Assembly: GCA_951640165.1 (NCBI GenBank)
Contig: OX621241.1
Coordinates: 1,498,001-1,562,000, forward strand
From: Pseudoips prasinana
Taxonomy: Eukaryota; Arthropoda; Insecta; Lepidoptera; Nolidae
Reading direction: 5' to 3'
DNA: 64,000 nucleotides
Shown here: piece after piece, positions 52,130 through 63,965 of the stretch
Numbering within the stretch: position 1 is the first letter of the stretch
How the letters are laid out: every line of letters begins with the position of its first letter
Notes under the pieces: model-generated
Told to the model about the DNA's origin: nothing
The model's input: only the letters and a program-made list of their open reading frames with translations
The model's database searches: none
Made by a program: the position numbers and the translations under genes

Positions 52130-53570
52130 AATACCTATAGATATTTTGATAGATATGCCTAACGAAAAAAAGAATAACAAAGGAATCATTAAAATCTCTT
52201 CACCAATATCGGGTTACATACATTTAGAATAAACACATCCTTCTTTGTAAACTCGTAAATGAGGCGGATTTTCTAAAGTTTTTCATGTAATTATAAGTAC
52301 TTATTCGCCATTTATGTGGACACCATGATCTAATCAAGCTACTGCGACACGTTTGTGGTGAATGAAAAGGTGAGCTTTGGGGTGATTCATCACTCGACCC
52401 TGATCCCGAATGATTCATACAAATAACCGTACTTACTAGTCGACCGGTGTTCTTGTGTAGGCTTTGTTTAATAACGTTGCTATAACAAATCACATATTAT
52501 GCCATCATTGTAAAAACCTGGCTATCCAAAATAGAGCTGCACTTATGTTTTTTCCCTTAAATCTTTAGCCAATGAACTTCATCCATCCCAAAACACGTTT
52601 TAAATAATTTAACAATGTAAATCGCTGCACGTCTAAATATGCTTAAAATAAAGGAATCTAGTCAATCGACCACGCAAATTACGTTTTTATTTAAATGAAA
52701 TGTGTTTTATCATCAGGAAGAACTTTGATGTCTTAGATTTGTCTCAAAGTTTTATATTTGGTTCGCTTTGCCTTTTGTGTTAAATATTTCGTTCTAATTG
52801 ACCCAGTTTTCAACCGTCCTTTGGAAGGAGGTTTTTTTTTCGTGTATGTACACCGATTACTCCCGCATTTGCGTACCGATCTACACTTCTTAACGGAATT
52901 GGCGAGAAATGAAGTGATGTCAGACCTTAAAAAGGGACTTTAATAAAATACATTTGTTTAACGGTGGTGTTTCTCATATGTTAAATTGCTATGTTTTTAT
53001 TTCTGCGATTGTAAAAGGCTGGATTATAAAAGTTATAAGAGATACCTCTATCTTAAGTAAGGTCCAGCTGCAAATTCCATTAGGCAACCCAGGATGTGAA
53101 AACAGAAATAATTAATATTTTGTATGTTTACACATTTAGTTTTAATAATGATTGAAACCCATAAAGATTGTGAGCTTGATATACCAAAACATAGTCTACT
53201 ACTACCTACTAAACATAGACTATGTTTTAAATTTAATACCAACAACCTTTAAATGTCGAATTTAATAAATTCTACTTCGTTAACTATAGTATAAGTAATT
53301 CAACATTTTAAAACACTAATATAGATATTTGACAATTTAATTATAGTGCTATCTTCAAATACCCCAAACACCACTACGGGAATATACTTACTTGTTAGAA
53401 ATTATAGCCTGATACTATAGTTAAAAAAATCTAAACATGTTTATATTTTTAATAATGTTGTCAATTTTGGTAGGAAAAGTAAAATGTGTCTTGCACACGC
53501 TCAGTCTACCCAATGCGCTTAAGATATTTCCGGAGGGGTTTATAGTTAATAGCACTTTTAGACTTCTTAT
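52130..53570. other. no recognised feature
   Basis: A 20-base near-duplication 'catagtctactactacctac' / 'aaacatagactatgttttaa' surrounds 53191-53228 and can form a short stem ('acatagtcta' with 'tagactatgt'). No gene is supported. Confidence 0.4.
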
Positions 53571-53584
53571 CTTGGCCTCCAATT

Positions 53585-53760
53585 ACGTGTGTTGTTGGGG
53601 CGTTAAGGAATTTGTGAGTTTAACCACCTTATGCGTGCGGTCGCCTAAGTGGTTCAATTTGTGAGCGTCTCCGTGATTTGGAGGGGACATTAAGCTGTTA
53701 GGCCTGGTTGTGGTCTTTAGACAATAATCGTTAAGCTAGGATATGTCATCAATGATACAA
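53585..53760 (-). repeat. Family A repeat (copy 11, old)
   Basis: 'gtggttcaatttgtgagcgt' plus 'ctccgtgatttggaggggac' and 'attaagctgttaggcctggt' are the complement of the family A middle with many substitutions. Confidence 0.55.
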
Positions 53761-53764
53761 AAAA

Positions 53765-55030
53765 TTTATGATGTTTTTTCAAAGAATTTAGGAATGCATT
53801 ATTATCTTCTACCAGCTATTCCAGCAGACAATGCTGTCACCATTAAATAAAAAAGAACCTGTAGGCTGATCACAGCGTAAGCTATCGGGTATCTCGTTGT
53901 AAATTCAAGGAGGATAATAATAGAGTTCCATACAAAATGTATGAGAGAATATAAATGTTCGTAATTTTTTTTTTTGTATTTTTCATTGATTTGGTAGTTA
54001 TTCTGCAATCTGGGTTGGTCAGACCAGGTACATACAACCAATAAAAATGTTTAAGATCGATCCACCCATTCTTGAGTTATAAAAGTTGTAAATAACCCGA
54101 CTTTGTTCTATGTGAGGTTCTTTATTAAACGACACGGATATTGTTACATTGCACAATATCTGAAAGGACATCTAGGTTTTTAATGTCAATAGCGTATTTG
54201 TAGCTCGTTTTTAAGAGTAAGTTTCATTTTTCCGTATGGGTTCACAGAACACAAAGACGTCGCTGTTCCATTACTTCCACCACACACATAAGTACAGCCT
54301 GTGACATTTATTCCAATAAATTGTAGTCCAAACGGACCACCAAGTGGCATACACATTTTTCCAGCGCTCTCATGAAAGCCGACGCGACGCACAAACTTAT
54401 AAATCAGACACTTTATAGCGAGCGTGGCCTCTCGCCCGTGCAAGTTCATGGCTTTTGTCCGTCATTTTTACATACATTTGTATGTATGAATACGTGTTGG
54501 GAGTTGTAATTATAGTCAATGAAGTCGTTAATTAAGTGTTTGGTTTAATGTGTGTTATATTTTATTTTATTTTCCGAATTCAATGTATAATCGTAATGTA
54601 TGTTTAATGTAGGTAATCTACACATTTTCCGTGGTTTGGGAACAGTTTTGCATATTTATTTTCTTCAGTAGGGTATAGAGATGTACCATTTTAATGTTGT
54701 TAAATTGGTTGTAAGACACTGAAGTTGGAAGTCGATTGTGACTTTTTTCAAACAGTAATTACTTATCTTATATTTTATATACGACGGTGGACGAAACTTA
54801 AGCAGCCTAATTTTCCTATGAAACTGAACACCTTGTAGCAATTTTCAAAATACACAAATATAAATAACTTCCTGTACATGAATAAACAGCTGTATATATG
54901 TAGCTGTATGTATGTATTTTGTATGGGGAGACAAAAAAATCTTTTGTATTTTCACATACTGGTTGTTTCAGTTGTTCAGTTCTATGGGTAGATATCTCTC
55001 CTAAAGTATGGACGTACCTACCTTCGAGGT
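53765..55030. other. no recognised feature
   Basis: Minus-strand frames at 53802-54041 and 54186-54449 have no convincing family features. Confidence 0.4.
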
Positions 55031-55032
55031 TT

Positions 55033-55173
55033 GTACAGACGCCAGCACATCAAGCTACCCCAATCTGTCAAATTTTCCCAATTGAAAGTGATCCTTATGC
55101 TTATGTAATAAAGTGGTAAATCTATAAAAGAAATTTGAAAAATTCGGGTAGCTGGATGTGCTGGCGTCTGTAC
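55033..55173. mobile_element. TIR MITE family B (copy 4, intact)
   Basis: Left TIR 'gtacagacgccagcacatc' and right TIR 'gatgtgctggcgtctgtac' are perfect over 19 bases, and similarity continues to about 36 bases. At 141 bp this is the reference copy for the family. Confidence 0.88.
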
Positions 55174-55179
55174 AATACG

Positions 55180-55745
55180 GTTTTTTTCATCCCAGACAAC
55201 GTGCATCAGCTGACCTGTTTTCTTTTATGTGGAGATAATATTTTTGATTTGTGTATATTGCATCTTGACATGTTACACGTTGTTTAGGTTCATACACAAA
55301 TTAAGATCCGTCAATTGCGCCCACTATACCTATATGTTGAACCTTGCATATCAAATGTGGAAAACTTGGGTTAACGGACGTTAACGAATTGTTGGGGAGA
55401 TATATTAAAATATATTGCCCGGTGAAGTAGTGAAAGCCTCGTAGGCTGACAGTAAACATCATGTAAAAATAAGTATTTTTATTAGAAACACAAATAGAAT
55501 AAGTTTTTTTTTGTTGAACTTAATTATCTGTATTGCGCTCTCATGTAACCCCGAACGCCTGCCAAACTCAAACAGATCATCCCCAACTGATTATTACGAA
55601 CACAAGTTATTTCAATACGTACGGAAACACATCCTAAACTAACAAACAAAGTGCAACACAGATTGATATATGATTCAGTCCTATTCAATGCTGTTCAGAA
55701 TACTGAACACCGGAAAGGCGCACACGACAATGAACTTGGCCACAT
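55180..55745. other. no recognised feature
   Basis: No supported gene or repeat boundary. Confidence 0.4.
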
Positions 55746-55749
55746 TGTT

Positions 55750-55960
55750 TGGAAAATTGTAGTCTTCTGTAGCTCTCACTTGTTCGTAAGCCATCAAAGA
55801 GGTAACGGGTGTAGGTGGGTGACCTCTAATGCTGTTTAATTTTTGACCATCCCCGTGCTTCGAAGTGCTGTCGTTCCGGGCTGTAGTCATCAGAGACAAC
55901 AGTAGTTATCCGACTTCTGAGGCTTACTGGGACGCTTGAACAACTCTGTACTACTTTGAA
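55750..55960 (-). repeat. Family A repeat (copy 12, old)
   Basis: 'aggtgggtgacctctaatgc', 'ccccgtgcttcgaagtgctg' and 'cgggctgtagtcatcagaga' with 'cgcttgaacaactctgtac' are the complement of family A. Confidence 0.6.
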
Positions 55961-56094
55961 CTAATCTATGACAACGCTGCACGGTTTTTTTTAATACAAA
56001 CTTCACTATTCACCGAGAATGCTACTGTTAATATTTATTAATTAAACAGTTGCATGAAACAAATATAAGGATTTTTTGCGGTAGGATTTATAGT

Positions 56095-56262
56095 TATTAT
56101 GCGTGTGTTGTTGGTGCGTTAATAATTCGCGAGCGCGGTCACTCGTATGATGATTACGTCTCCGTGAATCGGAAGGCACGTTAAGCTTAACGAGTATTAT
56201 CTAAAGACCAAAAGGTTCTGGTTTTTAGACTATATTCGTTGAGTCAGGATTAGAACAACTAT
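56095..56262 (-). repeat. Family A repeat (copy 13, old)
   Basis: 'gcgagcgcggtcactcgtat', 'cgtctccgtgaatcggaagg' and 'cacgttaagct' are family A in inverse orientation; the rest is decayed. Confidence 0.5.
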
Positions 56263-56884
56263 CGAACAAAATAATTTAACCTAACCTAAAAATCCCGACG
56301 CCAATTATAATTACATCATTTAGGAAAAGAGCTGATTTTCTCACAGTGCTGGACTGATATTACTCAAACATAGCAATCCACCGCAAGGAAACTGGCTTTC
56401 ATATGAAAAAAATCACATCGAAATTGGTCCATCCGTTTGAGAGCTACGATGCCACAGACACACGTACACAGAGAGACATACAGACAGACATCGACGTCAA
56501 GCTTATAACACCACCGTCGCAATTTGCGTCGGGGGTTAAAGATAGAATGCAGTCGTTAGGAATGCATTATTTACTAAACATCTATTTATTAAACACGAAT
56601 ATTTTCTCATTGCACAATATTAAAAAAAAAACAACTAGGCTTTTTCCTTACTGTCGATAGCATATTTTTATCATGATTTTTATGAGTAAAATTAATTTTT
56701 ACATATGGGATCCTCAATAATGACATGCCGTTGTCTTTCTTTAAATACAAGCTTCCCTAGTCACCGAGAATACGACCGAATAAGACATTTTGTTTTGTAA
56801 ATAGTTAATAAAATAAACTATAAGCCATTTATACTGATCACCAGAATCTAAATAAAATTTTAAAGTAGATCTGGCGCGTTCTCA

Positions 56885-57082
56885 AATCACGTATTATCTC
56901 ACCGAATAATAAGGGTTCATGGCCGAATTTCGACTGCGGCGGCCAAGCTCCACTACGCAGGACACATTATAGTGTATTGGGACGAGTCCCTCTCACTTAC
57001 CCACCACTACAACTCCTGTGAGCCAGGATCGACAGTGGCACACAATGAAATGACACTAAGCGCCTCTGGGATGTCCCGGGGA
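56885..57082 (-). repeat. Family M repeat, inverted copy
   Basis: The minus strand of 'ctcctgtgagccaggatcga' and 'tgggatgtcccggggaat' matches 25345-25465. It also holds 'ggccgaatttcgactgcggc', resembling the end of SINE E at 27340-27360. It directly abuts the family F tail at 57083. Confidence 0.6.
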
Positions 57083-57385
57083 ATAAAAAAAAAAGTTTTT
57101 ATTCACGTAGACTTTAAAAAAGCGCTTGTAAATAGTCAGAACATGTTTGTAGTAATATAGTTGTATAATTATATTATTATTTCTAGTACATATTTAGGTA
57201 CACATTGTGTTGATTGTACGAAAACGTTTATAAAATTTATTTTATTATAGCAATGATATTTAGCTAGCTCGTATCAAGTTATTGTCAAGAGATTATGTTT
57301 AATTATCTAGTTTAAGTCTAATTTTTTTACTACATATTGTCAATGGTTCTGTCTATAGTAAGGTATTATTATTGTATTGTAGTGT
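57083..57385 (-). mobile_element. Family F retrotransposon 3'-end fragment (copy 3)
   Basis: It begins with an A-run at 57085 followed by 'gtttttattcacgtagactt'. It ends at 'gttctgtctatagtaaggta' and is nearly identical to 18307-18615. Confidence 0.65.
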
Positions 57386-57389
57386 ATTT

Positions 57390-58345
57390 ATATTGTATGT
57401 ATATATGAAGGACCTTGCTTTAATTGTCTTTGATCCCGCAACGAATTTAATCAGAAAGAAACAAGGAGGAGTTGGAATAAAAGTAGTTCTACTTCCCTTC
57501 AGAGCAAAGTGAGAGACAGAATGATATAACAAGGTTAGAGATTCATATTTATAACATATTTTAGTGTAGGAGGTGCACTGTCTATCCCTCACACAAGTCA
57601 CACACAATTTAAACACGACCAGGGTGAGGCCGAGAGCTATACCCGCTTACCGAGGCACGGGAGTCTGATACGACAGCTTCCAGACTCGCTGCTGAGTATT
57701 TTTCTTCTTCCCAGTAACACTTTGATAGAGAGAGTGTCTTCCATGTCGGTCCAATCGCACTTAATTAAGACCTGGGTTAAAATCCCGGCTCCTATATTAT
57801 GTTTAACTAAACAGCTTTGCGTTAGTAGTTTTATATAAGTTATACCAATATTAGTGATAAATATTTACAGTGAACAAGGAAATAAAATTTAAAAAAGAAC
57901 TTCATTCTACCATGTTTGAAATCGGTAACGAATATTTCGGGAGATATTGTATAGTCGAATATATGTCACTGACGAATTTCCTACTTAATAATAATATAAA
58001 CATTGTAAGTACCGCCTAATAATCTTCACAAAAAACATAACCATACCAATCGTTCATATCATATTCAATAACAACAACACTTTTTTATGTTCCGCAAAAA
58101 GCTATCCGGCGCCGGCGCAAGGGAACGTTACATTAAAAGTCATTGACACGAATCATTAATCTTGATCTTTGAGATGCGAACATCGCTAGATCATAGATGT
58201 CGTAGGTCAGATCGCTGCATCGTAAGGACAATCCAAGCTTTGCTATATAGGTACCGGGTAGCAATACTAATGTCATATATTTTTAGGGATAGTTTATTAA
58301 GGCATTATGGCCATGGGAAAAATATTGAGAACGACTTTATTTAAT
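57390..58345. other. no recognised feature
   Basis: Non-coding. 'ctgggttaaaatcccggctc' near 57771 looks B-box-like but has no head. Confidence 0.4.
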
Positions 58346-58346
58346 T

Positions 58347-58574
58347 ACTAGCTGTGTGCCGCGGTTTTACCCGCGTTAGATTTGAAAAATTATCACAGCT
58401 CCTCCCCCGTAGGTGATAGCGTGATAATATGTAGCCTATATGTTGATCCGACCTCTTAGTAATATTTATGCGAAATTTGAAGTAAATCCATGCAGTTATT
58501 TTTGAGTTTAGCCCGGACATACATACAGACAAACAGACTAAAATTCTAAAAACTACAACTAAGTAAATCACGCC
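58347..58574 (-). mobile_element. Helitron-like element, second subtype (copy 2), hosting a hAT MITE
   Basis: The plus strand starts 'actagctgtgtgccgcggtt' plus 'ttacccgcgtta', which is the complement of the Helitron 3' end. The blocks 'cacctacggg'-type and 'ctcttagtaatatttatgcg' match 51955-52125 inverted. 'cccggacatacatacagaca' plus 'aacagac' lies further in. The hAT MITE interrupts it at 58575. Confidence 0.7.
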
Positions 58575-59064
58575 TAGAGATGTAAAATGACTGAATATGA
58601 CTAGTAACAATTGTCAAAAACCTTAAATGACCGGTCATTTACTGTCAAATTCAGTCAATTTGACTCAAATATTATTGTCTATTCTCGACTACCACCCAAT
58701 TATTTATTTATTTAGGTACCCAATTTATGTGCAAGTTTAAATGAAGCAACGTTTTATTTTCTATTATATCATGAGAGGATAAGACGATGCGACGTTGCCA
58801 TTTTGTCGTAAATGCACGCATGATTAGAAATGTAAAATGATTAACACTATATAAAATAATACTATAAGTCATAAAAATCACTTTTATGTTTTAATTTAGA
58901 AGTTATAGACTTTTATCAACGACAAAAACTTAAAGGTACTAAAATATTACTGAAATCAAATTGACTGAAAATGACCATATTTGACAGTTAATGACCATTT
59001 TTGACCAATTTGACCGTAAATGACAGTCAGTCTAATTCAGTCACTTTAGTCATTTTCAACACTA
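58575..59064. mobile_element. hAT-type MITE (copy 1)
   Basis: The ends TAGAGATG and CAACACTA are imperfect inverted repeats, continued by 'aaaatgact' and 'agtcatttt'. The flanks 'atcacgcc' (58567-58574) and 'atcacacc' (59065-59072) are an 8-bp duplication with one change. The 490-bp interior is studded with TGACC/GGTCA motifs ('aaatgaccggtcattta', 'gaccatttttgacc'). No transposase is present. The end shape and 8-bp duplication fit hAT. Confidence 0.78.
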
Positions 59065-59204
59065 ATCACACCACAAGTATCTTTTTAAAAAATATTCAAT
59101 TTTGTAAACAGAAAAATTGCAATATCTGCCCAAAAATTTGCTACACACGATAGATTGAAGTTATTTTTTAAAGAAAGAAAAAACAATGGGTGTTTACTTA
59201 TATG

Positions 59205-59408
59205 TACGATATAATGCGTTACGGACCCACGAGGTTCGATTCCCACCCAGGACAGATATTTGTGTGCCTGAATATGCCTTTTTGTCCTGGGGCTAGGTAA
59301 AAGTAGTATATCAGTTATGTGATTTCCATATTACAAGCTCTGCTTAGTTTGGGAACATAATATGGCAAATGGTGTGTGAATAATGTCCCAGGATATTATT
59401 ATTATAAA
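59205..59408 (+). repeat. SINE family D copy
   Basis: 'cccacgaggttcgattccca' plus 'cccaggacagatatttgtgt' gives the B-box region and body. The tail is 'gtgaataatgtcccaggata'. The first part of the head is lost. Confidence 0.65.
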
Positions 59409-59411
59409 AGT

Positions 59412-59995
59412 AATAACGAAAAGTATTATCCTTATTGCTATATCAAAGGTTGGGCTCATTTCACGGAACCTAATCATTATTCATCGTGTTGCATTTGATG
59501 GCCGTGTCACAGCAAAAACCAGTTTTCTTAAAGGATTATATTACCATTCTGGTAATTATTTTATGTTTTATTGTTTACTTGATATCTAACTGTTATTTAG
59601 TTAACATTTCACGTTGCCACACATAGTTTTGCCAGTGTGGTGATTAAATGAATTGATATTTTAGACAGGGGTATTTTTAAATATATTTGGGTAAGAATAG
59701 ATATGATAGTTATATATAAATATATACAAATGTCAAAAATAGTAAACTTACGTAATTATTTTTATATTGGATTCGACCAACAGTTTCGAACTCTTCAGGA
59801 GATCATCTTCAGGGCAAATACGACCCGAAAGACATCGCGTCCCGTCTCGTATTCCATGTGAGGGCACTAAAACACATAAAAAGAGGTGTGCAAGGCATTC
59901 TGCTTTTTGGAAATATTGAGCTGAGTATAATTAAGCAGATGTCTATACTTTTTCATTGATTTCTATAGCATATTTTTTTGGTGATTATTCTCTTG
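59412..59995. other. no recognised feature
   Basis: No gene supported. 'cgaccaacagtttcgaactc' plus 'ttcaggagatcatcttcagg' could be an old repeat but has no partner here. Confidence 0.4.
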
Positions 59996-60725
59996 TCAGC
60001 CGAATGTTTCCTGCTGAACAAAGGTCTCCCCAAAAGTTATCCACAATGGAGTAGTGTGAATCATCTGGAGTAGAGATGTAAAATGACTGAATATGACTAG
60101 TCACAATTGTCATAAACCTTAAATGACCGGTCATTTACTGTCAAATTCAGTCAATTTGACTCAAATATTATTGTCTATTCTCGACTACCACCCAATTATT
60201 TATTTATTTAAGTACCCAATTTATATGCAAGTTTAAATGAAGCAACGTTTTATTTTCTATTATATCATGAGAGGCGATGCGACGTTGCTATTTTGTCTTA
60301 AATGCACGCATGATTAAAAATGTAAAATGATTAACACTATATAATAATACTTTAAGTCATAAAAACCAATTTTTGTTTCAATTTATAAGTTGTAGACTTT
60401 TATTAACGACAAAAACTTAAAGGTACTAAATAATTACTACAATCAAATTGACTGAAAATTACCATTGTTGACAGTTAATGACCATTTTTGACCGTAAATG
60501 ACAGTCAGTCTAATTCGGTCACTTTAGTCATTTTCAACAATCTGGAGGGATATTTCATAATTGACAGGCCTGGCAGGCGGGTTGGCGTTCGCAGAATGGT
60601 GTTCAGAGTACGCAGAGAGATGTAGCTGCCCCTTTTCTATAAAATATTCTCTCGAGTCGAGTTCTACGCCCCCCACGTGATGAGATGGGATGGTGATGGT
60701 CCTTTGCCGTCAGCAGAACAGCATC
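59996..60725 (-). mobile_element. Family H retrotransposon tail split by a hAT MITE
   Basis: Left part: 'gtcagccgaatgtttcctgc' and 'caaaggtctccccaaaagtt'. Right part: 'gcaggcgggttggcgttcgc' and 'cacgtgatgagatgggatgg'. The two join across 60071-60539 with one copy of 'atctggag'. Confidence 0.7.
60071..60539. mobile_element. hAT-type MITE (copy 2)
   Basis: It is flanked by a perfect 8-bp duplication 'atctggag' at 60063-60070 and 60540-60547. The left end TAGAGATG is as in copy 1. The right end stops at CAACA, three bases short of copy 1. The 469-bp body is nearly identical to copy 1 apart from small deletions (for example 'gaccaatttgaccg' shortened). Confidence 0.8.
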
Positions 60726-60729
60726 GTTT

Positions 60730-61045
60730 ATTTACCTGAACATTTTAATGTGAATGATTTATGAGCACGGTCTTTTTATTGAATCATAATCATCATTAAA
60801 ACTGCGATTATCGTCTAGATAAGGTTTCGTTTACCTTCATTGTAATGATGTAGTCATAAACGTTGCCATTTTCTTGGAAGCAAATTATAGTTTATCCGAT
60901 TAAATATATTACTAGTTGAGTTGCAAAGTTACTAAAAGTTATAATAACTACTTTTGAAGCAAATATACAAGTTCATACAACCGATTTGAAGATATTTTAT
61001 ATATAATAATTTCGAAAGCATTTAATATCCAATATGAAGCGTTAT
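60730..61045. other. no recognised feature
   Basis: Nothing is supported. Confidence 0.4.
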
Positions 61046-61049
61046 AACG

Positions 61050-61345
61050 GTTTTATAATAGGTCCAGACACAAAGGAGACGCTTAACAAAAAAGCATACA
61101 GTCGCATTGATAACCTTTTTGAAGTCGGTATGAATCCTCCCTTATTAATACATCTTACGTATTTTTTAAAGACAACGCACATATGATTTGCGCATAATGT
61201 TTCCCTGTGTCGTGGGCTACTTTGCAAACAAAGTACATCCTACTCAGAACAACTATTCATGGGTCACTGAATTAGTTGTCCAATGCGGGAATCTAACCCG
61301 GAACACGGAGTGGCGAGGCGACTGTCTTAACCGCTGCCCCATACG
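61050..61345 (-). repeat. tRNA-headed SINE, family O (minus copy)
   Basis: The minus strand head reads 'ggggcagcggttaagacagt' and 'cgcctcgcc', with B-box-like 'gggttagattcccgc' and body 'cccatgaatagttgttctga'. The tail includes 'acctttttgaagtcggt' on the plus strand, a motif also found at 61675-61692. Confidence 0.6.
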
Positions 61346-61349
61346 TTGT

Positions 61350-63340
61350 CATATCTCAGCTACTTAACCAATGTACCTGATATTTGGAAAAAAGGTAGGT
61401 AGGATCTACCTTCAGTTCAGATTTCATGTCAATGTTAAAAAGGTTATTAAAAGCAAGCCGCGGGAAGAAACTATTAGAGAATTATGTAATTAATATTTTA
61501 ATAAACGTACCACCAATGTCAAGGTTTCTTTATAAAACCTATTGGAACAAAATTTATATGAAACCGGTTTATTTTCTATCGAATAAAAATTTATGATTTA
61601 AACCGGTTCAGAAACACCGAAGATATCGGATAACATATAGTTATACAAAAAAATGCACACGATTTGAGGACCTCCTCCTTTTTGAAGTCGGTTAATAAAT
61701 CACTTAGAGAACGAAAATATTAAATTATATTACTCGTATACCCCTCGAGAGAAAAATAGTTTCTTTGACATATTTTTTGCAGACTGTTTATAAATGAATC
61801 TTGTTTTGTTTCTATGTAAACGTCGCGTTGGTGGAGTTTCATCCACAGTTCCGCGAATATGGGATTGAGCAAGTTGAGTTGTCATAATACCGAAGAACTC
61901 ATATTTTACACAAATGTTGGCACCAAATATTATTTTTACGTAAACCTGCAACTTGTTTCCAAAGAAATGACAAGTGTGGACACTCGTCAAGTTCGCAAGT
62001 AAATAGAACGCAATGTCATTCCACCGAGTTGACCTCGCTTTTTATAATACACGATGTTCATGAACGATTACTAGTAAACGACTTATTTTAGTCGCTGTCT
62101 GGGATCTAGTCTACATCTCTTACAATCATCTGACAGAAAAACTAAATGGTTCCAGTTCAATGGGTTAGAAACGCTGTTTTTGCGTAGATTGTGTTGTATC
62201 TCGGCTCAATATTATGGTGCTATAGTAGTTTTATAGAAATCTTTTGAAATGAACTATTGCTAAGATTTGGAGTGTCAGCCATTTGCACCAATCGGAAGTT
62301 ATATTTTATGCATTCGTATAGCATCATACTTAGTTAGCCTAGTTGTGCCAGAAATTATGTCCTTCATGTAAAGCTAAAAAAAATAAAAAAATATGTTTTA
62401 GACTAGATAGATTGTTGTAACTGTTCAATCTATTATCGATTGCCTTACGCATTTTTCCAAATGTCTTGGCCTTTAATTTGTGGCTCTACGGCCAATATCA
62501 CATCAACGAAAAGCGGCTTTCATATAGCCGTATATTATAATGAAGTTTTAAGCAGGCCATGTCTAAAATATTCCCTTAAATATCCTACTAATTCATTTCA
62601 TTATTTCATTTCATTTCATTTCACTATAATTTATAAAGTTCGCGGGGCACAGTTAGTGTATTATAAAATGGTCGAAAGAGTCATCTACTATTTTATTCTA
62701 TATGATGCTCCACTCCATGTTTACATGATATTTAACGTAAATTGTGAACTGTATTTAATATAATAACATCAAATATAAATACGTAGTACTTGTATATTAA
62801 TTATTTTATAATACCCTACAGTAAGGACAGAACTTATGACAAGACTTGTAAATTTATTGGTGTCGTGAACATCGCTGACTATCTGTTTCTATTCATAATC
62901 ATGTTAGCATCGCGTTTCTATTAAGTACTATATTTTGTGGGGAATATGAAGTGCTAAAATACAACCTTGAGGCTCAGTTCACCGCTTGTCAAGTGCTGCA
63001 TGAAAATGGAATTTGTGGAGATGAAATAAAATTTGTTTGTATTTGTGTAATCCACGCGTGCAGTTGTCCGTGTATTGCTACGCCTTTCGTTCCTGACGTT
63101 TTAGTCGTGGGTTCATCGTTTTCATGTTCCGCTGAATTATTAAACGTCTGCACGTGATTGATTTACGCTTCAATCAATTCTCAACAGAGTAGATTGAATA
63201 AATTGTTATATTGTTGGACGAGTTCTAACAAAATTGTGCGACCATTGATATTTGATTGGGTCATGTAAACCATTGGACACTTCATTGATATTTTATTTGA
63301 TTGATTAAAGATAGGACTTAATTTTGGGTAAAATGTATAT
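61350..63340. other. no recognised gene; minor repeat traces
   Basis: 'cctcctcctttttgaagtcgg' (61671) is a dispersed motif. 'aagttcgcggggcacagtta' plus 'gtg' (62636-62658) is a decayed Helitron 3' end, preceded by a (TTTCA)n run at 62586-62622. The 107-codon frame at 62440-62763 crosses these and has no domain, so I do not call it a gene. Confidence 0.45.
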
Positions 63341-63344
63341 TCAT

Positions 63345-63565
63345 GTAAGCCAAAGTACGTCCACTGCTATACGAAAGCCTCCCCAAAGAATGGGAGGTTA
63401 TGCCATAATTGCCACGGTTGGCTGATGGGTTGGCGATCGCAGTTTGTTGGTCATAGTTCACAGAAAACGCTGCTGCCCGTTCTCTGGTAGATATTCCCTC
63501 GGATGATTTCTACGCTCCTACGGATGAGATGGGATGATGATAAACTTTGCCATCACAACACAGCA
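63345..63565 (-). mobile_element. Family H retrotransposon tail, inverted
   Basis: 'gtacgtccactgctatacga' plus 'aagcctccccaaag', 'ggctgatgggttggcgatcg' and 'gcccgttctctggtagatat' with 'gatgagatgggatgatgat' follow the block order of 21128-21385 in reverse. Confidence 0.7.
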
Positions 63566-63704
63566 AAATGAATATGTCGTAGATATATTTACTTTTTTTT
63601 GTTTGATATAGTACGATGTACTGTGTCTGTTTCTGTTCTTTCTTTTTCACTATCTTCCATACCAGTTCTGAGGTCAGCGGGTAGTCGCTCGATTAGTTCT
63701 TGAC

Positions 63705-63965
63705 AAGCGTGTTGGTCTAGTGGTTAGTGACCCTGACTGCTAAGCCATAGGTCGTGGATTCGATCCCCACTCGGAATAAATCTTTGTGTGATAGGAACGA
63801 TTGTTTTCTGTGTCAGGATGTAATTTTTCTATAATAAGTATGTATTTAGAAATACAAAAGTATGTTTATCAGTTGTTTGGTTGCTGTTAGGGTTGCTTTG
63901 CCTAGTTTGGGATCAGATGCCAGTGTGTAAGTTGTGCCCGAGTTTTATTGTTAATATTATTATGG
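63705..63965 (+). repeat. tRNA-headed SINE, family D, reference copy
   Basis: The head 'gcgtgttggtctagtggtta' plus 'gtgaccctgactgctaagcc' is followed by B box 'ggattcgatcc' (63756). The body 'atctttgtgtgataggaacg' and 'tttagaaatacaaaagtatg' leads to 'gatcagatgccagtgtgtaa' and a (TTA)n-like tail. It is the most complete copy and defines family D. The tRNA-like fold would lack a normal acceptor stem, so it is a SINE. Confidence 0.8.

Noticed and set aside
56278..56290. Telomeric (TTAGG)n repeat
   Set aside because: 'taacctaacctaa' is only two units long, too short to be more than chance.
62440..62763. 107-codon plus-strand frame
   Set aside because: It crosses a (TTTCA)n run and a decayed Helitron end and has no recognisable domain.
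63705..63775. tRNA gene
   Set aside because: A and B boxes exist, but it is the head of a repeated SINE and no acceptor stem pairing is evident. The same applies to the heads at 1186, 14771, 22328, 26998, 37650, 47651 and 61345.
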